Below, piece after piece: positions 51,898 through 60,704 of a stretch of DNA of 64,000 nt. The DNA lies in contig NZ_CP014699.1 in NCBI RefSeq assembly GCF_001642085.1, positions 434,001-498,000 of the forward strand, in the 5' to 3' direction. Position 1 is the stretch's first letter, and every line of letters starts with the position of its first letter. This stretch comes from Streptococcus pantholopis. Lineage in GTDB: Bacteria > Bacillota > Bacilli > Lactobacillales > Streptococcaceae. The notes beneath the pieces are model-generated. The model had not been told where the DNA came from. It ran no database searches and saw nothing but the letters and a program-made list of their open reading frames with translations. Made by a program: the position numbers and the translations under genes.

Positions 51898-52332
51898 ATG
51901 GTAGAATCAAAAGAGGATTTGCGTGAGCGGATTGGTGATTTAGCCTATGAAGTGACGCAGAATGCAGCTACTGAGCGTGCTTTTACCGGAGAATATGATG
52001 ATTTTTACGATAAAGGCATTTATGTTGATATTGTCAGCGGAGAACCCCTGTTTTCATCGCAGGATAAATACGATGCGGGCTGTGGCTGGCCTTCATTTAC
52101 TAAACCGATTGATAAACAAAGAGTGACTAACCATCAGGATAATTCTTATGGGATGCGCCGGATTGAAGTCCGCAGTCAGGAGGCTAATTCTCATCTTGGC
52201 CATGTCTTTGCTGACGGGCCTTCGGCAGCAGGCGGACTGCGTTATTGCATCAACTCAGCTGCTTTGCGGTTTGTCCCTTATGATAAGTTAGCAGAAGAAG
52301 GCTATGCAGACTATAGCCAATTATTTGATTAA
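51898..52332 (+). CDS. msrB: Peptide-methionine (R)-S-oxide reductase
   Basis: The ATG at 51898 behind TTGGAGGAG gives 144 residues. [11 protein letters not shown] and [14 protein letters not shown] (catalytic C117) are diagnostic. The CxxC zinc pairs of some MsrB enzymes are absent, as usual in streptococci. It repairs methionine R-sulfoxide. Its leader is the end of a repeat array, and msrA lies two genes downstream. Confidence 0.95.
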   Translation: MVESKEDLRERIGDLAYEVTQNAATERAFTGEYDDFYDKGIYVDIVSGEPLFSSQDKYDAGCGWPSFTKPIDKQRVTNHQDNSYGMRRIEVRSQEANSHLGHVFADGPSAAGGLRYCINSAALRFVPYDKLAEEGYADYSQLFD

Positions 52333-52465
52333 CAGCAGCAGTCCTGCGTTTATGCGGCTCTTAGCTGAGCCAAAATGGCTGTTTGTGATAATGGACTGAC
52401 TGATTAACTCGCTGTTAAGCGGTGTCAGTCAGCTGAAAATCAGAGTAGAAGATGGAGGGGATTTA

Positions 52466-53815
52466 ATGTCTTACGATTATGATGTTGCTTTTATCGGGTC
52501 GGGACATGCCAACTGGCATGCTGCGGTTACCTTGGCCCAAGCCGGAAAAAAGGTTGTTATTATTGAGAAGGATATAACGGCAGGAACCTGTACAAACTAT
52601 GGCTGCAATGCTAAATTTTTGCTGGACAGCCCTTTTGAATTCTTAGACGGTCTTGACCGTTATGAAAGAGCAGGAATTGGCACAAAGGGAACGATTAGAT
52701 GGGAAGAACTCATGGCTTTTAAAAAGAGGGAGATTCCAACCTATGCTCCGTTTATGGAGGAGATATTTGCTCAAATGAACATTGAACTTCTCAAAGGCTA
52801 TGGAAAACTGCAGGATGAACATACAGTCGCCATTGATGATAGAGCGATTACTGCAGATTATATCGTTCTGGGGACCGGCCAGCGTCCGGCCCGTCTCAAT
52901 ATTGAAGGCAAGGAACTGCTTCATGACAGCCGGGAATTCCTTGAACTTGACAGCCTGCCAAACCGTATCACTTTTATCGGTGCAGGAATTATTTCAATGG
53001 AATTCGCTACGATGGCCGTTAAACTGGGATCTGAAGTCCATATTGTCGAGTTTGCCGATAAAGCTCTGGCTGCTTATCCAGAAAATGATGTCAGAACTGT
53101 TGTCGATAAACTAAGAGCAGAAGGAGTTCAGTTCCACTTCGGCCAAGCTGTTGAAAAAGCTGAAGCGCTGGAATCCGGCCTTCGTCTGACTACGGCTCAG
53201 GGTCTGATTATCGAAACCGATTATGCATTAGATGCTACCGGACGGATTTCCAATGTTGAAAACCTTGGTTTGGAAGATTTAGGCATTGAATATAACCGTT
53301 CAGGCATTGTGGTTAATGATTATCTGCAGACCGCTGTGCCACACATCTTTGCCAGCGGCGATGTGATTGATAAGACAATTCCCCGCCTGACGCCGACGGC
53401 AAGCTTTGAGTCGGATTATATTGCCGACTTTATCTTGGGTATCAATGAAAAGCCTATCAGCTACCCAGTTGTGCCAAATCTGGTCTTCACTTTTCCCCGT
53501 ATTGCTCAAGTCGGCGTGACAGTAGCAGAGGCCAAGGCTGATACTGATAACTACAAAATTGTTGATGTGCCTTTTGGACAGCAGGCCAAATTCCAAACCA
53601 AGCTGGAAGATGAAGCGCGTTTTACTTTAATTGTCAATAAAAATAAAGAACTGGCGGGAGCCAGCCTTCTTAGCAATGAAGCCGGTGAGATGATTAATCT
53701 CATCACCTTAATTATCAATCAAAAACTTAAGGCCGCTGACCTCAGTCAAATGATTTTTGCCTTTCCTGGGACAAGCAATGCTTTGATTAATGCGGTTAAG
53801 ACAGCCTTATCGTAA
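52466..53815 (+). CDS. Class I pyridine nucleotide-disulfide oxidoreductase
   Basis: A 449-residue FAD enzyme with the FAD-binding VAFIGSGHANWHAA, redox pair in GTCTNYGCNAK (C42, C47), a NAD(P)-binding GAGIISMEFA (~175) and FAD site FASGDVID. The C-terminal interface lacks the HxxxxE pair of glutathione reductase (FAFPGTSNALI instead), so it is related to but not a standard glutathione reductase. Located between msrB and msrA, it may supply reducing power for thiol repair (inference). Preceded by GGAGGGG. Confidence 0.85.
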   Translation: MSYDYDVAFIGSGHANWHAAVTLAQAGKKVVIIEKDITAGTCTNYGCNAKFLLDSPFEFLDGLDRYERAGIGTKGTIRWEELMAFKKREIPTYAPFMEEIFAQMNIELLKGYGKLQDEHTVAIDDRAITADYIVLGTGQRPARLNIEGKELLHDSREFLELDSLPNRITFIGAGIISMEFATMAVKLGSEVHIVEFADKALAAYPENDVRTVVDKLRAEGVQFHFGQAVEKAEALESGLRLTTAQGLIIETDYALDATGRISNVENLGLEDLGIEYNRSGIVVNDYLQTAVPHIFASGDVIDKTIPRLTPTASFESDYIADFILGINEKPISYPVVPNLVFTFPRIAQVGVTVAEAKADTDNYKIVDVPFGQQAKFQTKLEDEARFTLIVNKNKELAGASLLSNEAGEMINLITLIINQKLKAADLSQMIFAFPGTSNALINAVKTALS

Positions 53816-53834
53816 CTGGAAAGGACACTAAAAT

Positions 53835-54344
53835 ATGAAAGAAATTTATCTGGCAGGCGGCTGCTTCTGGGGCGTTGAAGCCTATTTTGCTCAAATCGAA
53901 GGTGTTTTACAAACACGGGTCGGTTATGCTAACGGGCAGTCAGATGTGACATCTTACGACCTTATAGCACACACTGACCATGCTGAAACCGTTTATATAC
54001 AGTATAACCCTGAAATTGTTAGCCTAAGAGAAATTCTGCTCTATTACTTCCGCGTCATCGATCCCTTTGCTGTTAACCATCAGGGCAATGACTACGGTCG
54101 TCAGTACCGCACCGGTATCTATTATACCGATGGAGCTGACCGAGCTGTAGCCGATAAACTCATGCAGCAGGTCAATCAAGAAAACGGCGGGCGTGCTCTG
54201 GCCGTTGAGCTGGAGCCCTTAAAACACTTTATTGATGCTGAAGATTACCATCAGGACTATCTCAAAAAAAATCCAAACGGCTATTGCCATATCGATCAGA
54301 GTCTGGCTAAGGTTCCGGTTGTGGATCCTTATGCCAATCACTAA
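53835..54344 (+). CDS. msrA: Peptide-methionine (S)-S-oxide reductase
   Basis: A 169-residue MsrA with the active-site GGCFWGVEAYF (C10) and NDYGRQYRTGIYYT. It follows the reductase by 19 bases, behind GGAAAGGA. Probably cotranscribed with it. A strong terminator lies ~65 bases downstream. Confidence 0.95.
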   Translation: MKEIYLAGGCFWGVEAYFAQIEGVLQTRVGYANGQSDVTSYDLIAHTDHAETVYIQYNPEIVSLREILLYYFRVIDPFAVNHQGNDYGRQYRTGIYYTDGADRAVADKLMQQVNQENGGRALAVELEPLKHFIDAEDYHQDYLKKNPNGYCHIDQSLAKVPVVDPYANH

Positions 54345-54408
54345 CAGATTAGGCCGATAAAATAAGGAGTGGGAGAGAGCTTATCTGTCAGCTCGGTCAG
54401 AAAACTAG

Positions 54409-54459
54409 AGAGTGAGGGAAATTGATGTCTTAAAGAAATCAATTTCCCTCACTCTTTTT
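54409..54459 (+). terminator. Strong terminator after msrA
   Basis: Arms AGAGTGAGGGAAATTGAT and ATCAATTTCCCTCACTCT around a short loop, followed by TTTTT. Confidence 0.9.
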
Positions 54460-54594
54460 CATAGTATTTTCCTTTTATTTGAGTTTTTTAGAAAAAAATT
54501 ATACCATAAAAAAGAGTCTCTGCCAATAACAGAATCAGAAAGACCAGCTGATTTCTTTTTTGAGAGACAATATGCAAATAAAGGAATAACATAA

Positions 54595-56355
54595 ATGTTA
54601 AGAAAGACCTGCTCTCGGGCGCTGGCCAAGGAATACCTGCTGCCTTTTGTTCTGATACTTCTCAGTTCTTTTCTGCTGGTTTTACCGCAAATTCTGACTC
54701 GAGGCGTTATAACGGGGAGTGATTTTCTTTTTCACTATAACCGCTTCTATGAAACGGCTCAGCAAATTAAGACCGGAAACTTTAGCTATTTTATCTCTCT
54801 TTATGGTTTTCATGAGTCAGCCAGAATCATCAATGCCTTATATGGGCCCTATTTTGCTTATGTTCAGGGTTTTATTCTTTTATTGTGTAAAAATTGGTAC
54901 ACTTATCAGATTGTGTCACGCTTCTTGTTAAGCTCAATCGCCGGTTTATCCCTATACCGCCTGATTAGAAGGGCTGCCGTTCGTCCTTCTCTGGCTTTTT
55001 TGACGGCTCTTTTTTATATGACAACTTTTTCTGTCCAATATTGGACTTTCAGACAGGGCTTTTCCAGTTGGGGAGCCGCTTTTATGCCCTGGTGTCTGAT
55101 TCCTGCTCTTGATTTCATTAAAGAGGAGAAGGTGGATATTTTTAGGTTGGCTGTATCTGTCGCTTTATTGCTGCAGGTGCATGTATTGAGTGCCTTCTTA
55201 TTGGTTGTTGCCTATCTTCCGATTTACGGCTACGGTTTTATCATGTCGAAAAAGAAGTGGCCGATTTTAAAAAAAGGGCTGACTGCGACTTTGCTCGGTT
55301 TGCTTCTCTCTGCCAATATTTGGGCCGGTTTTTTAGAAGTCGGCAGTACCAACAGTCTGGTGGAGCCCTTTATTAACTCCAAACTCTATATCATGACAGT
55401 TAATCAACGCAGTCTATACTGGCTGACATCACCCCTGCCCTTATTGTTGATTTTGCTTTACCAACTTTATTTTTCCTTTAGGCACTGGCGGCATTATGAC
55501 CGAGTCCTGAAATTGATTAGCTTTAGTTTTTTTGCTTTTTTTATTTTATCCAGCAGTATTTTTCCTTGGTATAAGGTGAGTAAGCTCAATCTTTCTTTGG
55601 TTAATCTCATTCAGTTTCCTTTCCGTTTTTTTGTACCGGCGACTATTTTTCTTTTGTTGGCTTTTGCCATGATGCTTGATCGCTATTTCTTTAATAAATG
55701 GCCTAAATTGGTTCTTGCTTTGCTCAGTGTCTGTCTGATTTGGGGCTTAGCGCAAAATTCAGTCAGCACGCTGAAAAAGATTGTCAACTATCACACTTCA
55801 GAAACACCAATTCTTAATCAAAAACATCAGTTTGTATACGGTAATGCTGAGGATGTGAAACGCAGCTTTTATTTGACAGATTTAAATGACTTACTGATGC
55901 GGGCAGTTAAATCGACGCCTGACTATTTACCAACAGATAAAACGAATAAGGAAAACAAATACCTGCTGTATGAGCGCTATATCTTTGAAAACAGCAGATT
56001 CTTTGCAGCCAGTCAGCATGAGAATGAATTGATACTAAAATGGACGGCTGATAACACTGATAGTATCAGTCTGCCAATTATTAAATATGGCCACACCCGT
56101 TTGGTGCTTAATGGAAAAGAACTGACCGCTGATGATTATCGTCTGACAGCTATCGGTACACCTGAAATTCGGCAGCAAAAAGGAGTTAACAGTTTGCAGA
56201 TCAGCTATCAGGCGGCTTGGTGGTTTAAGTGGGTTCTTATCCTTAATCTCAGTTCCTGGCTGCTGATCAGCCTTTGGCCACTTTACTGTTTTTTAAGACA
56301 AAGATTATTAGACCGAAAACAGCCGTTAGAAAAGGCCCTAAAAACACCTCTTTAA
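54595..56355 (+). CDS. YfhO/GT-C-like polytopic membrane protein
   Basis: A 586-residue protein with an N-terminal helix, about eleven further membrane helices to ~400, an extracytoplasmic domain (~410-545) and a final helix. The first loop (GSDFLFHYNRFYETAQQI) and the HESARIINALYGPYFAYVQG stretch resemble GT-C glycosyltransferase-type proteins such as YfhO. It probably modifies a surface glycan using a lipid-linked sugar. The terminator begins inside its last codons. No partner gene is adjacent. Confidence 0.65.
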   Translation: MLRKTCSRALAKEYLLPFVLILLSSFLLVLPQILTRGVITGSDFLFHYNRFYETAQQIKTGNFSYFISLYGFHESARIINALYGPYFAYVQGFILLLCKNWYTYQIVSRFLLSSIAGLSLYRLIRRAAVRPSLAFLTALFYMTTFSVQYWTFRQGFSSWGAAFMPWCLIPALDFIKEEKVDIFRLAVSVALLLQVHVLSAFLLVVAYLPIYGYGFIMSKKKWPILKKGLTATLLGLLLSANIWAGFLEVGSTNSLVEPFINSKLYIMTVNQRSLYWLTSPLPLLLILLYQLYFSFRHWRHYDRVLKLISFSFFAFFILSSSIFPWYKVSKLNLSLVNLIQFPFRFFVPATIFLLLAFAMMLDRYFFNKWPKLVLALLSVCLIWGLAQNSVSTLKKIVNYHTSETPILNQKHQFVYGNAEDVKRSFYLTDLNDLLMRAVKSTPDYLPTDKTNKENKYLLYERYIFENSRFFAASQHENELILKWTADNTDSISLPIIKYGHTRLVLNGKELTADDYRLTAIGTPEIRQQKGVNSLQISYQAAWWFKWVLILNLSSWLLISLWPLYCFLRQRLLDRKQPLEKALKTPL

Positions 56356-56378
56356 GAGTGCGCTTCTAGGGCCTTTTT
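56330..56378 (+). terminator. Terminator overlapping the end of the membrane-protein gene
   Basis: Arms AAAAGGCCCTA and TAGGGCCTTTTT around a ~26-base loop; the left arm is coding. Confidence 0.75.
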
Positions 56379-56407
56379 ATTGTATGCTTTTCCGGAAACT
56401 CTGCTGT

Positions 56408-57160
56408 CTACCCCATTTCTTCGCGTATGAGGTTAAGAAGAATCTCTACAAAAATCATAGGGAGTGACTGGGTATCAACAATAGACTGCTTATTAAAAAG
56501 ATTGCCGGGCAGTACAATGGTGGTTGTAAACAGTTTGGCTACGGGGGCTGTTGCGTTCAAGGTAATCAGATAGGACTGCTTAGGCATATTGTTTTGCAGA
56601 GCGGACAGAGCCTGCCTGAAATTTCCGCTGCCGCCGCTGACCGAAAAGAGAATTAAGCTGTCTTCTTCGTTGATAATATTGGTCAAGTGGGCGCCGCTGT
56701 TTAGGTCACCGGCAAAATGGCTGGTGATTCCCAAATCCTGCAGTCCCATATGCAAGTACTTAGCAGGCAGGGAGGAATAGTAGACTCCAAAAATATGCAG
56801 ACGCTGCTGCTTTAAAATCGTCGCTATCAGCGCGTGAATGGTCTCCCGATTCAGATTACGGAGCTGCTTTGTCAGCTGGCTGTAGTTATCAGTCATTTGG
56901 TCCAAAATATCAACAGACGGTCTTTGATGGTGATGATGCAGGAAACGAATGGCATCATAACGGAAGTCCTTAAAACCTTTGTAACCGAGAGTCTGACAAA
57001 ATCTCAAAACGGCAGCAGTAGACGTTTGAGAAAGTTCAGCAATTTTAGTGATGGTAAAAGTCTCCAAACTTTCAAGATTGGCAAGAACATAGTGGTAGAC
57101 TTTCAGCTCGGACTTGGCATAATCCGCTTCATGCTGTTTGATATTTTCCAGAAAATCCAT
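56408..57160 (-). CDS. RpiR/MurR-family regulator
   Basis: A 250-residue protein with an N-terminal helix-turn-helix (TITKIAELSQTSTAAVLRFC) and SIS domain (LHIFGVYYSSLPAKYL, DSLILFSVSGGSGN). A ~38-base sequence upstream of its start (57196-57234) recurs just before the beta-glucoside PTS promoter (61590-61625). That suggests it controls the bgl operon although a toxin island and an IS element now lie between. Confidence 0.85.
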   Translation of the reverse strand: MDFLENIKQHEADYAKSELKVYHYVLANLESLETFTITKIAELSQTSTAAVLRFCQTLGYKGFKDFRYDAIRFLHHHHQRPSVDILDQMTDNYSQLTKQLRNLNRETIHALIATILKQQRLHIFGVYYSSLPAKYLHMGLQDLGITSHFAGDLNSGAHLTNIINEEDSLILFSVSGGSGNFRQALSALQNNMPKQSYLITLNATAPVAKLFTTTIVLPGNLFNKQSIVDTQSLPMIFVEILLNLIREEMG

Positions 57161-57195
57161 ACATACCTCCTGTCAGTATTTTATAAGGAAAGGGA

Positions 57196-57234
57196 AAAAA
57201 TGTCAAAAAAAGCGGAAAATTTTTTAAAAGATAA
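57196..57234. promoter_or_regulatory. Shared ~38-bp sequence, copy 1 (upstream of the RpiR gene)
   Basis: It consists of AAAAAATGTC, an A-run, GCGGAAAA, then TTTTTTAAAAGATA. The copy at 61590-61625 differs by two A-run length changes and one base. It may be the regulator's operator, or a direct repeat left at the ends of the inserted island. Confidence 0.6.
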
Positions 57235-57281
57235 AAAGCAATCTTTTATCAGTTAAACTGTTTGCCTTTTATTTATTCTAT

Positions 57282-57294
57282 GCTATACTAACAA
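57282..57294 (+). promoter_or_regulatory. Promoter of the first immunity-like gene
   Basis: CTATGCTATACTAACAAC (extended -10) is repeated almost exactly before the second gene at about 58198, with the following CAATTAAAACGAATT and the AAGGAGCAGGCT ribosome-binding site. Confidence 0.65.
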
Positions 57295-57334
57295 CAATTA
57301 AAACGAATTATCTACAGGGAACAAGGAGCAGGCT

Positions 57335-57958
57335 ATGGCTAAAAGGAAAGGGTTAAGCAGACCGACAAAGATTTTCTGGGGACTGCTGGCTGTGGTTCTC
57401 ATCGCTATCACAGGAATTTGGGGGTATAATCGCTATATGCAAAAGAAAAAGGTTGAACAGCTTTACCAGCACGGCTTTCGGCTGCTGGAAGAACAGATTG
57501 CCACTTATATTAAAGAGAACTATTCCGGTGTCAGTAAAATCGAGTTTTCACCGATTTTTATATCTGGTGGTGGCCAGCATTCATTTCTAAACCTAGATGT
57601 GGTGCCAGTGGTATATGATGAGTACGGGAATAAAGCATATTTAGGAAAATCTATTGAGAAACAGGGGTATGGTAGTTACGGAACAGGTGATTCGTTAAGA
57701 TTAGCATTTGATAGCGCTGGAGAAGAAGTCATTGAGCTGAAAGATTTTGATGCGGATAAGGTTTATGATGTATCAGGATATAAGACACTTCCAGATTTTG
57801 CTAAATTAAAATCGAATCCTCTAATGGATAAAAATGTAGCAGCCTTAGTAGAAAATCATCAATTGGAAGCTGTTGAAAAATCATCAGAAGGTAGTCCGGG
57901 TATTGAAATCGTTTATAACTTGGAAATAAGGAAAGGAGATTACACACAATGGCCTTAA
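57335..57958 (+). CDS. Membrane-anchored extracytoplasmic protein, candidate immunity (copy 1)
   Basis: A 207-residue protein with a basic N-terminus, one membrane helix (about residues 12-30, IFWGLLAVVLIAITGIWGY) and a ~175-residue domain outside the cell. The first ~70 residues are almost identical to the second copy at 58261, and the rest diverges. It overlaps the fragment of a lipase-like toxin start. By analogy with the surface immunity protein of TslA-type lipase effectors it probably neutralises such a toxin outside the membrane (inference). Confidence 0.65.
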   Translation: MAKRKGLSRPTKIFWGLLAVVLIAITGIWGYNRYMQKKKVEQLYQHGFRLLEEQIATYIKENYSGVSKIEFSPIFISGGGQHSFLNLDVVPVVYDEYGNKAYLGKSIEKQGYGSYGTGDSLRLAFDSAGEEVIELKDFDADKVYDVSGYKTLPDFAKLKSNPLMDKNVAALVENHQLEAVEKSSEGSPGIEIVYNLEIRKGDYTQWP

Positions 57959-58158
57959 CAGACCTTCAAATTCAAGATTTGCAAAAGAAGTTGGAAAAGT
58001 GGAAGCTAAAAGAAATTGGAGCACAAGACAGTGTAGGTAATCAGGAATACGAAATTGTCAATACTCAAGACGGCACGACAGAAGCCATTGCTGTAGCCCC
58101 GGTTGTTAATGGCACGACGGACTACAGCCAAACGGCTATCGTTGTGGCAGGGATATAA
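57949..58158 (+). pseudogene. Truncated N-terminus of a lipase-like effector
   Basis: A 69-residue frame, MALTDLQIQDLQKKLEKWKL and on to QTAIVVAG, homologous to the first ~73 residues of the full toxin at 58888 (MTLTDKKIQNLQG ... QTTIVVAG). It stops directly after the first conserved beta-strand and lacks the nucleophile. It is a remnant carried along with the duplicated immunity gene. Confidence 0.75.
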
Positions 58159-58260
58159 AAATTCTGACAAATGGCACTTGTTTTTTCGGTATCACTGTGC
58201 TATACTAACAACAATTAAAACGAATTACTGAAGTTGTCTACAGGGAACAAGGAGCAGGCT

Positions 58261-58872
58261 ATGGCTAAAAGGAAAAAGATAAGCAGACCGGCTAAAGTGT
58301 TTTGGGGACTGCTGGCTGTGGTTCTCATCGCTATCACAGGAACTTGGGGGTATAATCGCTATATGCAAAAGAAAAAGGTTGAACAGCTTTACCAGCATGG
58401 CTTTCGATTGCTGGAGGAACAAATCGCCACTTACATCAAAGAGAACTATTCCGGTGTCCGTAAAATCGAGTTTTCACCTATTTATAGAGATGGTGACGGG
58501 CGCTTTACGATGCTAACGGCTGAAGTGGTACCAATCCTATACGATGAGTATGGAAATAAAGCACAGTTTGGCGGGAAAATAAACCATTTTGGCTATCCCA
58601 GCTATGGACTTCTCAATTATCTGCGGATAGACTGGGATGTCTCTGGCACAGAAATAATTGAACTGGCCAGCGGGAAAGATTATTATGTCGAAGTGACTTA
58701 TGGAGATAGCTTGCCAGAGGATACGAAATGGACAGAAAATGAGGATATCGACATCAATATTGAAGCCCTAGTAGATATAGGAAAGCTGAAAGGAATTGAA
58801 AAGTCAGCTCAAGGCAGTCCGTCGGCTGAGGTCCACTATAATGTAACATTTAAGAAGGGGATACTCAAATAA
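58261..58872 (+). CDS. Membrane-anchored extracytoplasmic protein, candidate immunity (copy 2)
   Basis: The ATG at 58261 behind AAGGAGCAGGCT gives 203 residues: the same N-terminal anchor (VFWGLLAVVLIAITGTWGY) and region to ~residue 70 as copy 1, then a diverged outer domain. It lies 15 bases upstream of the complete effector gene and carries its own copy of the promoter. This is the expected position for immunity when the toxic domain is N-terminal. Confidence 0.65.
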   Translation: MAKRKKISRPAKVFWGLLAVVLIAITGTWGYNRYMQKKKVEQLYQHGFRLLEEQIATYIKENYSGVRKIEFSPIYRDGDGRFTMLTAEVVPILYDEYGNKAQFGGKINHFGYPSYGLLNYLRIDWDVSGTEIIELASGKDYYVEVTYGDSLPEDTKWTENEDIDINIEALVDIGKLKGIEKSAQGSPSAEVHYNVTFKKGILK

Positions 58873-58887
58873 AAAGGAGGGGTAGGT

Positions 58888-60249
58888 ATGACGCTGACAG
58901 ATAAAAAGATACAGAATTTACAGGGGGTTGTTAAAAAATATGCTTCATACAAAGAAGGAGAGATATTTAAAGTCCCTGAAACAAACGAATATTACCAAGT
59001 AGTCAACAGCATAGATGAGACGACTCAGGCTCTGGCCGTTGTTCCGGTGGATAATATCAAGGGAGATAATCCAGATTATAACCAAACCACCATTGTGGTG
59101 GCCGGCACTCAGCTGGTTGGCAAAGAAGGTTTTGGTGAGGAAGCTTGGAACTCCACTAAAAATGTGATTGAAGCTAGAAGCGGGATGACCCCACAGGTGG
59201 ACGATATTTCCGATTTTTATAACAGCACAGCTGCCAAACTGGAAAAAGAGCATGGCGGCGGGACCATTTCCAACATGTCCGGCTTCAGCCAGTCGGGTCC
59301 GGCAGTTGCTAAAGTGGCCGCAGAGCATCAGGTTCCCAAGATCACCAACTTCATGGACTGGGCAGCCAGCAGCGCTCTCTATTCTAAGGCTAATCCTAAA
59401 GGCATAACCGCTGAGGAGAAGGCTTGGCTGGATCAGCACGCCACCATTTATATGGATTCGACCAGAGATGTGACCTATCTGGATGGGAAAAATCATGGGG
59501 ACATTCCTTACGGCAAGAAATATATTGTTGAAGGCACAGGGGACCCCATTTCCGACCATGACACGGCTTTTCCCCGTATTAAGGGGAATGGTCTAGATAT
59601 AGACTGGTATGTCAAGCACGGCCAGTTTGCTTCCGGCATGACCAAGGAGCAGGTGATTAAGGTGGCCAGAAAGAAGGCTAAAGAAGCCGCGAAAAACTGG
59701 GATATTAAAGACCCCAGCACTTGGTTTAACAGCACCGATTACCGGTTTTATCTGCTGAGATATGTTATGACCTACGGCGACTTTGCGGTTGGACCAAGCC
59801 AGACTGAGTTGCTGAGCTCTTACAAGAAGACGGTTAAGGAGCTGAGAAGTCAGCTGAAAACAGCGACAGGGTCTAAGCGAATCAGCTTGCGGGAGGAGCT
59901 GTTGCGGGCAGTTGCTGAGAAAGCTAGGCTGCAGGCCGAGCTTAAAGTTCAAGAGATTAAAGATGAGATTGCTCAGGCAAAAGAAGCTCTGCAGGCTGAC
60001 ATTAGGGCGACGCGTCAGGCTATGTACCAAATAGCAGAAGAACTGACGGATAGTGAAGTGGCCGAACTGCTGAGTCCTTACACTATGGAGAATTTATGGG
60101 ACAGTCAGGCAGAGGCCCAAAATCTGGCAGAAGCTGATGCCTACCAGAACAGGATGATGGCTTTTGCGGATAAGCTGGATGCAGCGGCAGACAATCTAAT
60201 AGCGACCGATCAGGAAGGGGCAGCTTTGTTTTCGACTAACAACAAGTAG
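58888..60249 (+). CDS. Lipase-like effector with reversed (TslA-type) domain order
   Basis: A 453-residue protein. Residues ~60-300 look like an alpha/beta hydrolase: strand TTIVVAGT with an oxyanion-type glycine, nucleophile elbow GFSQSG (S134), a candidate acid in DSTRDVTYLDG (~D194) and histidine in SDHDTAF (~H224). Residues ~300-453 are a long charged coiled-coil region resembling LXG-type helical targeting modules. N-terminal lipase with C-terminal LXG-like region is the arrangement of the T7SSb effector TslA. No signal peptide is present. Immunity candidates lie upstream and a small helical protein downstream. Enzyme activity is inferred. Confidence 0.7.
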   Translation: MTLTDKKIQNLQGVVKKYASYKEGEIFKVPETNEYYQVVNSIDETTQALAVVPVDNIKGDNPDYNQTTIVVAGTQLVGKEGFGEEAWNSTKNVIEARSGMTPQVDDISDFYNSTAAKLEKEHGGGTISNMSGFSQSGPAVAKVAAEHQVPKITNFMDWAASSALYSKANPKGITAEEKAWLDQHATIYMDSTRDVTYLDGKNHGDIPYGKKYIVEGTGDPISDHDTAFPRIKGNGLDIDWYVKHGQFASGMTKEQVIKVARKKAKEAAKNWDIKDPSTWFNSTDYRFYLLRYVMTYGDFAVGPSQTELLSSYKKTVKELRSQLKTATGSKRISLREELLRAVAEKARLQAELKVQEIKDEIAQAKEALQADIRATRQAMYQIAEELTDSEVAELLSPYTMENLWDSQAEAQNLAEADAYQNRMMAFADKLDAAADNLIATDQEGAALFSTNNK

Positions 60250-60304
60250 GCAGACAGAGGTGCATAAAGGGCATTGTCACTGAAGCATAGAAGGTGGGAA
60301 TCTT

Positions 60305-60598
60305 ATGGGAGTAACGGCTGATTTAGACACGCTTGTCCAAGCGGCCAAGGAGACCAAGAAAGCGCAGGAGCGTTTGGCTATTCAGGGAGCTTTGTCGGCA
60401 AAGCAAGTCGATTGGGAGAGCCAATCGTTTGATTTACAGAGCCGTTTAGAGACGAAAGCTTCTGAACTGCAGACTTTAGCGCAGGGAACGATAGCTTCTG
60501 AGCTGGCGGATTGTTTTACGGGTCAGGCAGCCGACAGTGCAGCGGCCTATCTGGCCGAATGGCCTCAGGCAGACTTTAGCAGTTTGATACGAGCTTAG
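60305..60598 (+). CDS. Small helical protein, candidate effector partner
   Basis: A 97-residue, mainly helical protein, MGVTADLDTLVQAAKETKKA and on, behind AAGGTGGGA. Size and predicted helical hairpin fit the WXG100/Lap-like small partners that bind the helical domain of LXG and TslA effectors and aid secretion. It lies 55 bases after the effector. No clear WXG motif is present. The role is inferred from context. Confidence 0.5.
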   Translation: MGVTADLDTLVQAAKETKKAQERLAIQGALSAKQVDWESQSFDLQSRLETKASELQTLAQGTIASELADCFTGQAADSAAAYLAEWPQADFSSLIRA

Positions 60599-60670
60599 AA
60601 TCGCTGGCACAGCTGTAGATACAAGAAGCCAGTCATTATCAGAATCTCTCTGATTTATTGAATCTTTTAT

Positions 60671-60704
60671 AAAACAGTTGGTCTTTGGACCAGCTGTTTT
60701 TTCA
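60671..60704 (+). terminator. Terminator closing the effector island
   Basis: AAAACAGTTGGTC and GACCAGCTGTTTTTT with a four-base loop. The IS5-family element is inserted immediately after its T-run. Confidence 0.85.

Noticed and set aside
54412..54594. A 60-codon frame before the large membrane protein
   Set aside because: It begins inside a strong terminator hairpin and has no ribosome-binding site.
57949..58158. The 69-residue frame as an independent small secreted protein
   Set aside because: It matches the N-terminus of the full effector and stops after the first conserved strand, so it is better explained as a duplication remnant.
58945..60030. Antisense frames of 145-204 codons opposite the lipase-like effector
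   Set aside because: No ribosome-binding sites; they mirror codon use of the sense gene.
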